A stretch of DNA of 64,000 nt, taken from positions 27,297,935-27,361,934 of the forward strand of contig CM076196.1 in NCBI GenBank assembly GCA_038277395.1. Direction: 5' to 3'. Position 1 is the stretch's first letter; each line of letters starts with the position of its first letter. The notes below the pieces were generated by a model. It ran no database searches and was not told the DNA's origin. It saw only the letters and a list, made by a program, of their open reading frames with translations. Source of the DNA: Dryocosmus kuriphilus. Lineage: Eukaryota > Arthropoda > Insecta > Hymenoptera > Cynipidae. A program made the translations under genes and the position numbers. This document shows positions 45,301-52,417 of the stretch, piece by piece.

Positions 45301-45676
45301 TTGCCCATTTTCGGCCATTGTGTGGCGTGTTTTTCAACGCAGTTTTGAAATGGCATATTATTCCCGCATACCATCGAATTCTGATATTTAAATACCTTGC
45401 TGCGTAAACATAAATGCAGTACGAATGAAAGCTGACGAGAGCTAAAAGATCAGCAGCTATCGATATTTGAAAGGTAATACCCAGGCCTCCAAATAGAAGC
45501 AAAACTTTAAAAGCAAAATCCAATAAAGGCTTCAGAACAACAAGAAAAGTCCACCATAAGTGAATGTGATACAAAAAAAACTTTCCTAACACTGCATTGA
45601 AACAGTGATTCAATTTTAATCCAGCTGGCGATCCCATTAACCAGTTAACAAGGCCTTTTAAAGACTCCACAACTTT
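21286..45676 (-). CDS. pigq: PIGQ (GPI1), C-terminal half, four exons, 5' end not in window
   Basis: Join on the minus strand: 45676-45396, 32154-31962, 21558-21444, 21371-21286. PIGQ is a multi-pass ER membrane subunit of the GPI-GlcNAc transferase complex (with PIGA, PIGC, PIGH, PIGP), which adds GlcNAc to phosphatidylinositol in the first step of GPI-anchor synthesis. Recognised from the conserved Gpi1 block: NWLMGSPAGLKLN, FFLYHIHLW, LLALVSFHSYCIYVYAAR, GLTALFRLFVGKKKNPLR, RVDSCEYQADQLFVGTL, FTILLFLMPTT. Junction phases agree exactly: 93 codons + 2 bases, 1 base + 64 codons, 38 codons + 1 base, then 2 bases. The last exon ends at an in-frame TAA (21288-21286), 34 codons before a second TAA (21183-21181); the intervening reading still looks like the family C-terminus. 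N-terminal exons lie upstream, beyond 45676. The introns carry satellites and transposons described separately. Confidence 0.9.
21372..21443 (-). other. pigq: PIGQ 72-base intron
   Basis: Donor AGAA|GTGAGT at 21447-21438 and pyrimidine-rich acceptor TTCTTTCTTTTCTTAAAG ending at 21372. Splicing joins A to GT to make a serine codon (phase 1). It is very short beside the other two introns of this gene. Confidence 0.85.
21444..21558 (-). CDS. pigq: PIGQ penultimate exon
   Basis: Acceptor AATAATTTTACAG ends at 21559; donor GTGAGT starts at 21443. The 115 bases give 38 codons plus one base. It reads LRLIMIGLGGTLTRLRFHLQ then VIPIYTFLNWIFKTKSAR, the conserved PIGQ segment that follows the TTxxYYxVF helix (family pattern LRL...VG..., then a hydrophobic segment with P-x-Y). 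Too short to stand alone as an ORF; identified through phase and family pattern. Confidence 0.88.
21784..22272 (+). pseudogene. LINE ORF1 N-terminal part with AT-hook
   Basis: 162-codon frame starting MCEILDVSGSVEVVF. It is lysine-rich and contains KKRRGRPKKEDK, a classical AT-hook (RGRP core), which binds the minor groove of A/T DNA. The polypeptide continues in the +1 frame as DRDKDG and, after the retroposon insertion, DRSDHRTEVNLKVGIESLNK at 24696 onward. It is therefore the front of the same ORF1 whose RRM-like part is at 24938-25580. I do not recognise a host gene here. Confidence 0.5.
22589..23020 (+). pseudogene. Truncated ORF1-like ORF of the (TAA)-tailed retroposon, copy 1
   Basis: 143-codon frame opening MVTPTVSWDTGQPPSVKV, serine/threonine- and proline-rich, then PKKREYSTAARRRYQRQQLK, a basic helical stretch. 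Copy 2 (26257-26607) has the same start. It is preceded by about 300 bases of GC-rich leader that are also shared. No recognised domain. Possibly the N-terminus of the ORF1 of a larger LINE; function unknown. Confidence 0.5.
23228..24549 (-). mobile_element. Mariner-family DNA transposon, nearly intact
   Basis: Terminal inverted repeats of about 27 bases begin CGAGGGCCTACCCAAAAG at 23228 and are mirrored at the right end (24549). They are flanked by TA at 23226-23227 and 24550-24551, the mariner target duplication. Removing the element and one TA gives TACGCATATATGGAGG, which matches the uninterrupted site in retroposon copy 2 at about 30186. Total length 1,322 bases, normal for mariner. Confidence 0.95.
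23300..24354 (-). pseudogene. Mariner transposase, complete except for a frame break near the start
   Basis: The enzyme cuts and pastes the element at TA sites. N-terminal helix-turn-helix region (FCFLLGKTGTETLQML, VFEWFSRFKSGEMSIDDQPR) and linker WSxQR-like WCSVQRILSKDLGM. The DDE/D domain has the first Asp in VTGDESWCYGYDPET, the second in FFHHDNAPAHTA and the third in YSPDLAPCDFFLFP. Exactly 34 residues separate the second and third Asp, giving the DD34D signature of mariner. It ends GEYFEGD at 23300. ATG at 24354-24352 opens MVDFF but then runs out of frame; the main frame resumes as RDQRANVRFCF. A net loss of one base in the T run at 24346-24341 explains this. All other codons are open, so this is a very young copy or an assembly error. 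Confidence 0.9.
24662..24690. repeat. (AAT)n microsatellite tail
   Basis: Eight or so AAT units forming the 3' tail of the retroposon, running into its right target duplication. Confidence 0.85.
24938..25580 (+). pseudogene. LINE ORF1: coiled coil and RRM-like part
   Basis: 24938-25357 reads a coiled coil rich in Glu and Lys (EEKWNKEKQLLNEEIRDLKK, IVNEQKTTIAQLKS), then a Gln/Glu-rich stretch and a stop. Translation continues past the stop with RKKRKNFIKVRGFRAVGKN, RTGVEIRIKELRVIG and VKLDSWNTKKRLMERKK, an RRM-like core as in other LINE ORF1 proteins. Same element as 21784-22272. Confidence 0.6.
25793..25954 (+). pseudogene. LINE ORF2 start: endonuclease N-terminus, cut by retroposon copy 2
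   Basis: MRVIGWNIAEISKIWDTWDF then LIVLQETWIEKKRE: the Asn and Glu blocks of an APE-type endonuclease. The frame is broken at FVWPK by the insertion at 25955 and resumes at about 30304 with GGPLIGIR. Confidence 0.7.
26257..26607 (+). pseudogene. ORF1-like ORF of retroposon copy 2
   Basis: 116-codon frame, MVTPTVSWDTDQPPSVKV at its start, with the same order as the copy 1 ORF (22589-23020). It stops earlier because of a small deletion after QRQQLKLQ. No recognised domain. Confidence 0.5.
27448..29657 (+). pseudogene. DDE-type (RNase H-like) transposase of the long-TIR transposon, three frame breaks
   Basis: About 735 residues over four frame segments. 27448-27624: N-terminus MPPTRSSFTCPILGAPRSLP to ALFHYYNH. 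27623-27950: helical linker and a cysteine cluster AFCKCP ... GSICHCLDKS, probably zinc-binding. 27952-29316: 454-codon open frame with an acidic stretch (ETDSGSDEEF), then Asp125 in GLYFDGRKN, Asp199 in AVGCDGINVNTG, and CLLHFNELPLRHL (a C..H block after the second Asp), then HSRWLTAANRIL. 29300-29657: MVNWPKYQLLEP, CHTQAVERTVKLVTQAAK (candidate catalytic Glu) and a serine-rich acidic end. The order D, D, C..H, RW, E is like hAT transposases, but the termini are not. Breaks near 27622, 27950 and 29312 are consistent with single-base indels; short introns cannot be excluded at the first two. Confidence 0.7.
29758..29776. repeat. Poly-G run of 19 bases
   Basis: Uninterrupted G immediately inside the right TIR of the long-TIR transposon; length may be unreliable. 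Confidence 0.9.
30431..30913 (+). pseudogene. LINE ORF2: endonuclease C-terminal part, cut by the SINE
   Basis: GKKLIKFCEDHGLLILNGRM then, after a frameshift, SSVLDYVITRDN and ESDHLPVTFKLDIQRGKD: the C-terminal endonuclease with an intact SDH metal-binding triad. It continues with a charged linker to RIVQSIKKA, where the SINE is inserted; the frame resumes VAELGIVKKIG at 31271. The middle of the endonuclease (GDxN region) is missing. Confidence 0.7.
30900..31280 (+). mobile_element. tRNA-derived SINE with 14-base target duplication
   Basis: Target duplication CATTAAAAAAGCTG at 30900-30913 and 31267-31280; element body 30914-31266. The head reads like a type II tRNA (Ser/Leu-like, with an extra arm): GTGGGGGCTAAGGCG as box A region, a CTTCGG-looped arm, and a perfect box B GGTTCGATTCC at 30978-30988 inside TGCGGGTTCGATTCCCGC. 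Then comes a 230-base tRNA-unrelated body and a 3' end in (ATTCC)n rather than poly-A. RNA polymerase III would start transcription at the head; mobility would depend on a LINE. Removing it restores the LINE reading frame. Confidence 0.9.
31271..31875 (+). pseudogene. LINE ORF2: linker and start of reverse-transcriptase polypeptide
   Basis: Reads KKAVAELGIVKKIG, NGLERESKSLKRKVWQTLKK and, after a stop at about 31529, RKEKWKYHFQKLLETD and EVAQCIKKMRKGKSPEDGE. This is the block before the reverse-transcriptase core. Homology ends near 31875; the polymerase itself is absent. The sequence then changes to repeated GGAATATTAGGGAATG / GGAATACTTAGGAAT phrases. Confidence 0.6.
31962..32154 (-). CDS. 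pigq: PIGQ exon (64 codons)
   Basis: Acceptor GGTCTATTGCAG ends at 32155, and GTATGT donor begins at 31961. The first base completes an arginine codon with AG from the upstream exon. It reads LFNIQVRGLTALFRLF, VGKKKNPLRERVDSCEYQAD, QLFVGTLIFTILLFLMPTT and WVYYSVFTT. The L-R-x-RVDSC-x-Y-x-x-DQL-F-GTL block is the most conserved stretch of PIGQ; the following hydrophobic residues form a transmembrane helix. Phase 2 in, phase 0 out. Confidence 0.95.
32227..32279 (+). repeat. Left member of the intron-edge inverted repeat
   Basis: TCGATGGTATACGGGAATAA ... CATGC. Matches the reverse complement of 45325-45377 at 45 of 53 positions without gaps. It lies 73 bases from the PIGQ acceptor. Related phrases (TTTCAAGACTGTGTTGAAAA, CATGCCATTTC) repeat just downstream to about 32345. 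Confidence 0.75.
32390..34735 (-). mobile_element. Tc1/mariner-like remnant within large inverted repeats
   Basis: A transposase remnant (33489-32816, minus) sits between inverted arms. Left arm 32390-32820 and right arm about 33985-34600 mirror each other: GGTCAAACTTGTTTTTTCAA blocks, then the CCTTGAACCAGGCTTTCAGG region, then GAGTACCTCC / GGTACCTCC, then several units of about 28 bases, GATCCCAGTCAGTTAAGGC. The extreme right end reads, on the minus strand, TACAGGGTGGCACAAAAGTA (34735 downward), a terminus typical of mariner-like elements in insects; no matching left terminus was found. Partial direct copies of the outer block lie at 33600-33880. Confidence 0.65.
32816..33489 (-). pseudogene. 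Tc1/mariner-like transposase remnant
   Basis: Starts MASLTEQERVSLLMMRGW at 33489, the beginning of an N-terminal helix-turn-helix, then jumps by deletion to the catalytic region: SLIAFSDQLTFQFNGEVNRH, YRYWSNEDHDW, stop, HYTQYPQKLNLWAGIFRDRI, FGPFFIDGNLDGPRYLELL, RWIGRRGTIEWPARSPDLTP, LDFFLWGYIRNKV. It ends at 32816. The third acidic position (SPDLTPLDFFLWGY) is kept. The expected QQDG(A/C)P block with the second catalytic Asp reads WYQQLIVKYH, so it is lost. Inactive. Confidence 0.8.
34785..36895. repeat. 29 bp minisatellite, about 70 copies
   Basis: Unit close to TTCCAACTGTATTATACCC + TTTTCCCCTG, with 28 and 29 base variants. Larger blocks are duplicated: the marker TTATTATACCCCTTTCCCCT recurs at about 35889, 36238 and 36699. 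Long Tyr/Phe/Pro-rich ORFs on the plus strand in several frames (up to 406 codons) are readings of the repeat. In the PIGQ transcript sense the array reads purine-rich. Confidence 0.9.
36896..39711. other. AT-rich intronic sequence, no gene seen
   Basis: Very AT-rich, with internal near-duplicates (for example AAATCTTAAGCTTTCAAGAGA-like phrases at about 37590 and 38140, and an inverted version at about 38730) and ATT/AAT microsatellites (37650, 38625). No ORF or RNA gene recognised apart from the hairpin at 38345-38594. Confidence 0.6.
38345..38594. repeat. Foldback repeat related to the 52.4-54.1 kb inverted structure
   Basis: The left arm with AAATACCGAAATATAAAATTC (38354-38374) pairs with GAATTTTATATTTCGGTATT on the right (38565-38584). 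Inner arms with TTTAATAAATATT also pair. A half copy lies at about 39210-39310 (GTCGGGAATTTTATTTCGGG). MITE-like; class unknown. Confidence 0.55.
39712..44580. repeat. 15 bp satellite, C-rich on the plus strand (about 320 monomers)
   Basis: Monomer AACCCCAAACCCATA on the plus strand, TTTATGGGTTTGGGG on the minus strand. Variants keep the 15-base period, so all reading frames stay open for long distances in both directions; ORFs of 858 codons (minus) and 946 codons (plus) overlap almost fully and are artefacts of a 15-base period. The minus strand is the sense strand of the PIGQ intron, so the transcript would carry the G-rich version. Confidence 0.95.
41690..44400. repeat. Higher-order repeat: 255 bp units (17 x 15) in the satellite
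   Basis: The marker CACAAATGTG occurs at 41713, 41968, 42223, 42478, 42733, 42988, 43243, 43513, 43768, 44038 and 44383. Spacings are 255 six times, then 270, 255, 270 and 345, all multiples of 15. Successive units are almost identical, far more than neighbouring monomers within a unit, which is the pattern of a satellite higher-order repeat. Confidence 0.95.
44680..45095. repeat. Inverted end of the 15 bp satellite (G-rich on the plus strand)
   Basis: About 28 monomers of GTTTATGGGTTTGGG on the plus strand, opposite in direction to 39712-44580. The turn is at about 44580-44680, a short AT-rich stretch. Similar variant monomers (GCCTAGTGTTTATGGC, AGGCCTGAGGGGTATGG) are recognisable on both sides. 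Confidence 0.9.
45096..45324. other. Intron sequence near the PIGQ donor, no feature seen
   Basis: Mixed-composition sequence between the satellite and the intron-edge inverted repeat. No ORF of interest. Confidence 0.5.
45325..45377 (-). repeat. Right member of the intron-edge inverted repeat
   Basis: On the minus strand it reads TCGATGGTATGCGGGAATAA and is the partner of 32227-32279 (45 of 53 identical). It starts 18 bases after the PIGQ donor GT. Confidence 0.75.
45396..45676 (-). CDS. pigq: PIGQ exon with the WLMGxPAGLKLN block (93 codons)
   Basis: Acceptor TTAATTTTTCAG ends at 45677; donor GTATTT begins at 45395. It reads KVVESLKGLVNWLMGSPAGL, KLNHCFNAVLGKFFLYHIHL, WWTFLVVLKPLLDFAFKVLL, LFGGLGITFQISIAADLLAL, VSFHSYCIYVYAA plus AG. 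This is the core of the Gpi1 domain, with two or three membrane helices. The upstream exon was not found to 64000, so the preceding intron is long or the exon was missed. Confidence 0.95.
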
Positions 45677-46740
45677 CTGAAAAATTAACATTTTTTATTA
45701 TTGATGGATTCCACGTCAGACTTACAGAAACCGTTTTACAGGTTTTCAATTTCAAATTGCAAAATTTTATCAGGGCTCGGATCTGCTCAAGCTTCAAAAA
45801 ATAGCAAAATAGTAACCATATTTTTCGAAAAGAGGTAACCAAAAAGTAACTCGAATTTGTAAAAAAATAACCAACACAAAAACACAATTTTTTAAATAAA
45901 AGAGATTTAGAAAATATCTAAATCTAAAAACCTTTTTTAAAGTCCAACATCAAAATTTCAATTAAAAGTTGGTAACATGAAAATGCCAACAATCCGATCA
46001 AAACAAAAAAATTCAAAAACATTTAAAAAAAAGGTTTTTATCAAAAATTCGAAAGAAAAGGGAAAACCCAAAAAAAGAGGAGGGAAAAAGAAGGCAACTA
46101 GAGATGGGACTGACAGTGATCTTACTAGCAATGTGCCGTTTCAGAAACTTATACTTTCTGAAACTTTCGGTGGAAAGTTTCAATGAAAAGTTTCAATGCC
46201 AGTGAAATTTATGAAACTTTAGGGTTTTTAGTCACATTTATGATAATTATAGATTGGAAAATGACTCATTTACATTCGAGATAAGCCTTTCCATATTATA
46301 ACCTACATCTTCCTTTCTAAAAACTGTCAAACCTACTCAAATATTAAATAAACTGAGTCAGAACTAACATAACCTAACATAAATACGCGGCAAAGTTTGA
46401 AAGTTTGTTCATGATTTATAATAACTTAACTAAAACACTTTTAATCAATTTTGTTCATGAAACTTATTTATATTTTACACCTCATGTAATTTTTTTTTCT
46501 GTTCACCATATCTTGTAATTAAAGCTGTTTATCTTTGTTTAAAACCAGAAATTGAGATAATTAATTAAATACTGATATCATCAGTTCAGCCAATCTCTAA
46601 GCAATTTTCTAGCGATAAATAAATTATTTGTTTATGCAAATAAAATAATTTCTAAGTAATATTCGAGAAGCAATAAATAATTTTTTAATTTCACTGCACC
46701 TGAAGAAGCGTTTACAATTATTTTAATAATTTTAATCGAG
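45677..46740. other. Upstream PIGQ intron, mostly unrecognised
   Basis: AT-rich. Around 46141-46225 are clustered, partly palindromic copies of GAAACTTT / AAAGTTTC (for example TTCAGAAACTTATACTTTCTGAA-like at 46140-46162, split by a short loop). The same motif cluster reappears at 52150-52215 beyond the next satellite. A 69-codon lysine-rich ORF at 45977-46186 has no support. Confidence 0.5.
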
Positions 46741-49700
46741 AAAATTAGCGTTCGCTATTTTAAATGATTTTCAAGAGTTTAAAGAGATTTTAAAAACATT
46801 TCAAAGCGTTTTAAGAGATCTTAAAAGATTTTTTTTTTAATTTCAAAGGATTTCAAGCGATTTCAAGCTTTTTTAAGGAGTTCTAGGGGATTTATAAAAA
46901 CATTTTAATTGAAAGTATTTCAAAAGATTTAAAATAATTTTTAAGAATGTTACAAAATTTAAAGAATATAAATGTAAATAGGTATTTAGAAATTTATTAA
47001 CATACTTTTTAGTTTCGGCTTAAGGCGATATGAAGGTATGACATGAAATGTCTTGAAAATACTGGATTTTTTTTTAATTCTTTAAAAACCATTGAAATTC
47101 CTTAAAATCATTATAAATCATTTTAAATATCTACAATTTCTTTATACTCCACTAAAATCCCTCGAAACCCCTTTAAATTGCTCTAAATCGACTGAAATCC
47201 TTTCAAACTTTTAAAAATGCTTTGAGATCTATCATTGAAATATTTTTAAAATCACTTTAAGTTCTTTAAAATCATTAAAAATTCCTTGAATTTCAATGGA
47301 ATATTTCGTAATTATAATCTCTAAAAGATTCCCAAAAATCATATGAAATCTCTTCAAATTCTTTAAAATTTCTTTGAAATCCCTTAAAATTCTTTAAATT
47401 CATTCAAAATTACCTAAACCTCTTTAAAATCCTGAAACTCATTTAAAACTTAGAAAATTTTCAAAAATCATTAGAAATATTTTCAAAAAAAGTTTAAAGT
47501 TTTTGAAAGTCCTTTATTATCCTCTGAAACTCCTAAAAATCATTTTAAATCCTTTTGAAAATTTATTAACATACTTTGAGATGTTTTTGAAATCACTTCA
47601 TATTCTTAAGAATCCTTAAAAATCTCTTGAACACTTTAAAAATATTTTTTATTCCTTAAAATATCTGAAAAATTCCTAAGAATCACTTAAAATCTCTTGA
47701 TATTCTTTTAAGTTTCTTTGAAATATCTTGAAATTTTTCCAATGCATCCAAAATGGCTCGAAATCCCTTAAAATTGCTTTGAAGTAGTCTATTTATTTTC
47801 TATTTTATAAAATCTCTTAAAGTTCTTTAAAATCACTGAAAATATTTTGAAGTTTTCGAAGATATTTTTAAAATTCCTTTAAATTCTTTTAAATCTCTTG
47901 AAATACTCTAAAATATTACAAAATCCTTTAAAATCTCTTGAAATTCCTTAAACTCTTTCGAAGTCGTTTAAATCCATTGAAACTTTTTAAAATATTAAAA
48001 ATATTTTTAAGATCACTCGAAATTCTTTAAAATCTTTCAAATTTCTTCGAAATATCTTAAAATCACTATAAATTGTTCGAAATGTCTTCGAATCTTTAAA
48101 AATTATTCGAAATTTAATAAAATACTATTAAATATTTTAAAAATCACTTCAACATCTTTAAAATGTTTTAAAATCACTTAAATTTATTTAAAATTCTTCG
48201 ATATACTTAAAATCTCTTAAGAAATCAAAAAGTCGCTGAAAATCTTCTAAAAATTAGTAAGAATATTTTTAAATCTATTGAAATATTTTAAAAATCACTT
48301 TAAGTTCTTTATCCTTAAAAATTCCTTGAATTTCCTTGGAATATTTCGTAATGCTTTAGAATCTCTAAAAGATTCCCAAAAATCATATGAAATCTGTTAA
48401 AATTCTTTAAGGTTTCTTTGAAATCCCTTAAAATTCTTTAAATTCATTCAAAATTACCTAAATCTCTTAAAAATCCTGAAACTCATTTAAAACTTAGAAA
48501 ATTTTCAAAAATCATTAGAAATATTTAAAAATAGTTTAAAGTTTTTGAAAATCCTTTATTATCCTCTGAAACTCCTAAAAATCATTTTAAATCCTTTTGA
48601 AATTTTATTAACATACTTTGAGATGTTTTTGAAATCACTTTATATTCTTAAAAATCCTTAAAAATCTCTTGAAGACTTTAAAAATATTTTTTATTCCTTA
48701 AAATATCTAAAAAATTCCTAAGAATCACTTAAAATCTCTTGATATTCTTTTAAGTTTCTTTGAAATATCTTGAAATTTCTCCAATGCATTCAAAATGGCT
48801 TGAAATCCCTTAAAATTGCTTTGAAGTAGTCTATTTATTTTCTATTTTATAAAATCTCTTAAAGTTCTTTAAAATCACTGAAAATATTTTGAAGTTTTCG
48901 AAAATATTTTTAAAATTCCTTTAAATTCTTTTAAATCTCTTGAAATACTTTAAAATATTACAAAATCCTTTAAAATCTCTTGAAATTCCTTAAAATCTTT
49001 CTAAGTCGTTTAAAATCCATTGAAACTTTTTAACATATTAAAAATATTCTTAAGATCACTCGAAATTCTTTAAAATCTTTCAAAGTTCTTGGAAATATCT
49101 TAAAATCACTATAAATTGTTCGAAATGTCTTCGAATGTTTAAAAATTGTTCGAAATTTAATAAAATACTATTAAATATTTTAAAAATCACTTCAACATCT
49201 TTAAAATGTTTTAAAATCACTTAAATTTATTTAAAATTCTTTGATATACCTTAAAATCTCTTAAGAAATCAAAAGTCACTGAAAATCTTCTAAAAATTAG
49301 TAAAAATATTTTTAAATCTATTGAGATATTTTGAGATCTGCTTAAAATCGCTTCATATTCTTTAAAATTCAAAAACAACTTTTAAATACTTTACAATATT
49401 TCCAAATCCCTTAAGAAATTTAAAAATATTCGTAAAAAAAATTTTGAAAAACCATTATTACTTTTAAATCTTTTTAAATTTCCTCCAAATTCTTCAAGAT
49501 CATTTTAATTCCTTAAAATATTAGACGATCCTTTAAAATCTCTTGAAAAATTTTAAAATCAATTGAAGTCGCTTAAAATCCTTCCAAATTTTGAAAAATA
49601 TTTAAAAATGTTTTTATGTATTTTGAAATTTTGTAAAAATCATATTAAATTCTTTTAAATACTTTAAAATAGTTTTAAATTACTTAAAATAGTTCTGAAT

Positions 49701-52085
49701 TATTTTAAATCCTTTTAAATTTTTAACATCGTTTAAAATCCTTTGAAATTTTTTAAAAATCATTTCTTAAAATCTTTCGAAATTGATTAAAATATTTGAA
49801 ATTTATTAAAAAATTTTTCCATTTTTTTTTTTAAATCACTCTAGATTGTTTAGGATCCTTCAGAATCCTTCGAAAATCCTTTAAAATCCTTCGAAATTTC
49901 TTCAAATCACTTGAAACTGTCAGAAATTTCTTAAAATCATTTGAAGTCGCTTGAAATCTTTCGAAATTTATTGAAATATTTTTAAATGCATTGAGATATT
50001 TTAAAATGCATTGAAGTATTTCGAAAATGTTTTCAAATCACTCTAAATTATATAAAACCCTTTGAAATTTTTTTAAATTACTTGAAATTGTTTGAAATCC
50101 TTTTAAGTTTTTAACAATGATTCGAAATTTAATAAAATACTATTAAACATTTTAAAAATCACTTCAACATCTTTAAAATGTTTTAAAAGCACTTAAATTT
50201 ATTTAAAATTCTTTGATATACCTTAAAATGTCTTAAGAAATCAAAAAGTCACTGAAAATCTTCTACAAATTAGTAAAAATATGTAGAAATCTATTGAGAT
50301 ATTTTGAGATCTGCTTAAAATCGCTTCATATTCTTTAAAATTCAAAAACAACTTTTAAATACTTTACAATATTTCCAAATCCCTTAAGAAATTTTAAAAT
50401 ATTCGTAAAAAAAATTTTGAAAAACCATTATTACTTTTAAATCTTTTTAAATTTCCTCCAAATTCTTCAAGATCATTTTAATTCCTTAAAATATTAGACG
50501 ATCCTTTAAAATCTCTTGAAAAATTTTAAAATCAATTGAAGTCGCTTAAAATCCTTCCAAATTTTGAAAAATATTTAAAAATGTTTTTATGTATTTTGAA
50601 ATTTTGTAAAAATCATATTAAATTCTTTTAAATACTTTAAAATAGTTTTAAATTACTTAAAATAGTTCTGAATTATTTTAAATCCTTTTAAATTTTTAGT
50701 ATCGTTTAAAATCCTTTGAAATTTTAAAAAAATCATTTCTTAAAATCTTTCGAAATTGATTAAAATATTTGAAATTTATTAAAAAATTTTTCATTTTTTT
50801 TTTTTTGAATCACTCTAGATTGTTTAAGATCCTTCAGAATCCTTCGAAAATCCTTTAAAATCCTTCGAAATTTCTTCAAATCACTTGAAACTGTCAGAAA
50901 TTTCTTAAAATCATTTGAAGTCGCTTGAAATCTTTCGAAATTTATTGAAATATTTTTAAATGCATTGAGATATTTTAAAATGCATTGAAGTATTTCGAAA
51001 ATTTTTTTCAAATCACTCTAAATTATATAAAACCCTTTGAAATTTTTTTAAATTACTTGAAATTGTTTGAAATCCTTTTCAGTTTTTAACAATGATTCGA
51101 AATTTAATAAAATACTATTAAACATTTTAAAAATCACTTCAACATCTTTAAAATGTTTTAAAAGCACTTAAATTTATTTAAAATTCTTTGATATACCTTA
51201 GAATGTCTTAAGAAATCAAAAAGTCACTGAAAATCTTCTACAAAGTAAAAATATGTAGAAATCTATTGAGATATTTTGAGATCTGCTTAAAATCGCTTCA
51301 TATTCTTTAAAATTCAAAAACAACTTTTAAATACTTTACAATATTTCCAAATCTCTTAAGAAATTTAAAAATAGTCGTAAAAAAAATTTTGAAAAACCAT
51401 TATTACTTTTAAATCTTCTTAAATTTCCTCGAAATTCTTCAAGATCATTTTAATTCCTTAAAATATTAGACGATCCTTTAAAATCTCTTGAAAAATTTAA
51501 AAATCAATTGAAGTCGCTTAAAATCCTTCCAAATTTTGAAAAATATTTAAAAATGTTTTTATGTATTTTGAAATTTTGTAAAAATCATATTAAATTCTTT
51601 TAAATACTTTAAAATAGTTTTAAATTACTTAAAATAGTTCTGAATTATTTTAAATCCTTTGAAATTTTTACCATCGTTTAAAATCCTTTGAAATTTTTTA
51701 AAAATCATTTCTTAAAATCTTTCGAAATTGATTAAAATATTTGAAATTTATTAAAAAATTTTTCCATTTTTTTTTTAAATCACTCTAGATTGTTTAGGAT
51801 CCTTCAGAATCCTTCGAAAATCCTTTAAAATCCTTCGAAATTTCTTCAAATCACTTGAAACTGTCAGAAATTTCTTAAAATCATTTGAAGTCGCTTTAAA
51901 TCTTTCGAAATTTATTGAAATATTTTAAAATGCATTGAAATATTTCGAAAATTTTTTCAAGTCACTCTAAATTATATAAACCCCTTTGAAATTTTTTCAA
52001 ATTACTTGAAATTGGTTGAAATCCTTTTGAGTTTTTAACAATGATTTGAAATTTTATAAAATACTTTAATGTATAATGTTTGTAA
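46741..52085. repeat. Degenerate A/T satellite of about 10-base phrases with about 1,040 and 973 bp higher-order units
   Basis: Built from phrases such as CTTTAAAATCCTTGAAATT and TTTAAAAATCACTT. Two near-copies of about 1,040 bp: ATATTTCGTAAT at 47301 and 48341, and ATGTTTTTGAAATCACTT at 47581 and 48623. About three near-copies of 973 bp follow: GAGATCTGCTTAAAATCGCT at about 49333, 50307 and 51279. No gene. Confidence 0.85.
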
Positions 52086-52139
52086 TGTAAACATTCCAAA
52101 ATATATAATTTATATATGCTAAATTTGTTAGATTTTCAT

Positions 52140-52417
52140 AAGTTTCGTCAAAAATTTCGTTGATCATAAATTTCACGTTTTGAAACTTTCAAAGTGAAAG
52201 TTTCAAAGTTTTGCATAAAATGAGGCCACATTAAAGTAATTTAACTTTTTTTTTATGAAATTGCAGCAATAATTCAAATTTTAATGTTTTCATAAATTTT
52301 TAAATAGCATTTCTCAATTAATTATACTCCATTAATATCAGGATACTTATACAATTTGTTCCCTGATAATAATATATTGAACAAATTAAGACACATTGTG
52401 AGACTAATAAAAAATAA
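52140..52417. other. GAAACTTTC cluster and AT-rich spacer
   Basis: TTTTGAAACTTTCAAAGTGA at about 52174, a palindromic cluster like that at 46141-46225 on the other side of the satellite. The two clusters may be ends of one repeat unit that encloses the array. Nothing coding. Confidence 0.4.

Larger units (their letters stand above)
32155..45395 (-). other. pigq: PIGQ intron of about 13.2 kb holding satellites and a mariner-like remnant
   Basis: Donor GCAAG|GTATTT at 45399-45390 and acceptor ending at 32155. Splicing joins AG to G, an arginine codon. The intron contains the foldback element (32.4-34.7 kb), a 29 bp minisatellite, AT-rich sequence and the 15 bp satellite. Near each edge is one of a pair of 53-base inverted repeats. 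Confidence 0.9.

Noticed and set aside
45645..45887. Upstream extension of the PIGQ exon as an 80-codon ORF
   Set aside because: It is in another frame from the exon and lies mostly beyond the TTTTTCAG acceptor at 45677; it has no PIGQ features.
45977..46186. 69-codon lysine-rich ORF
   Set aside because: Low complexity, no homology recognised, no splice or start context; more likely chance in AT-rich intron.
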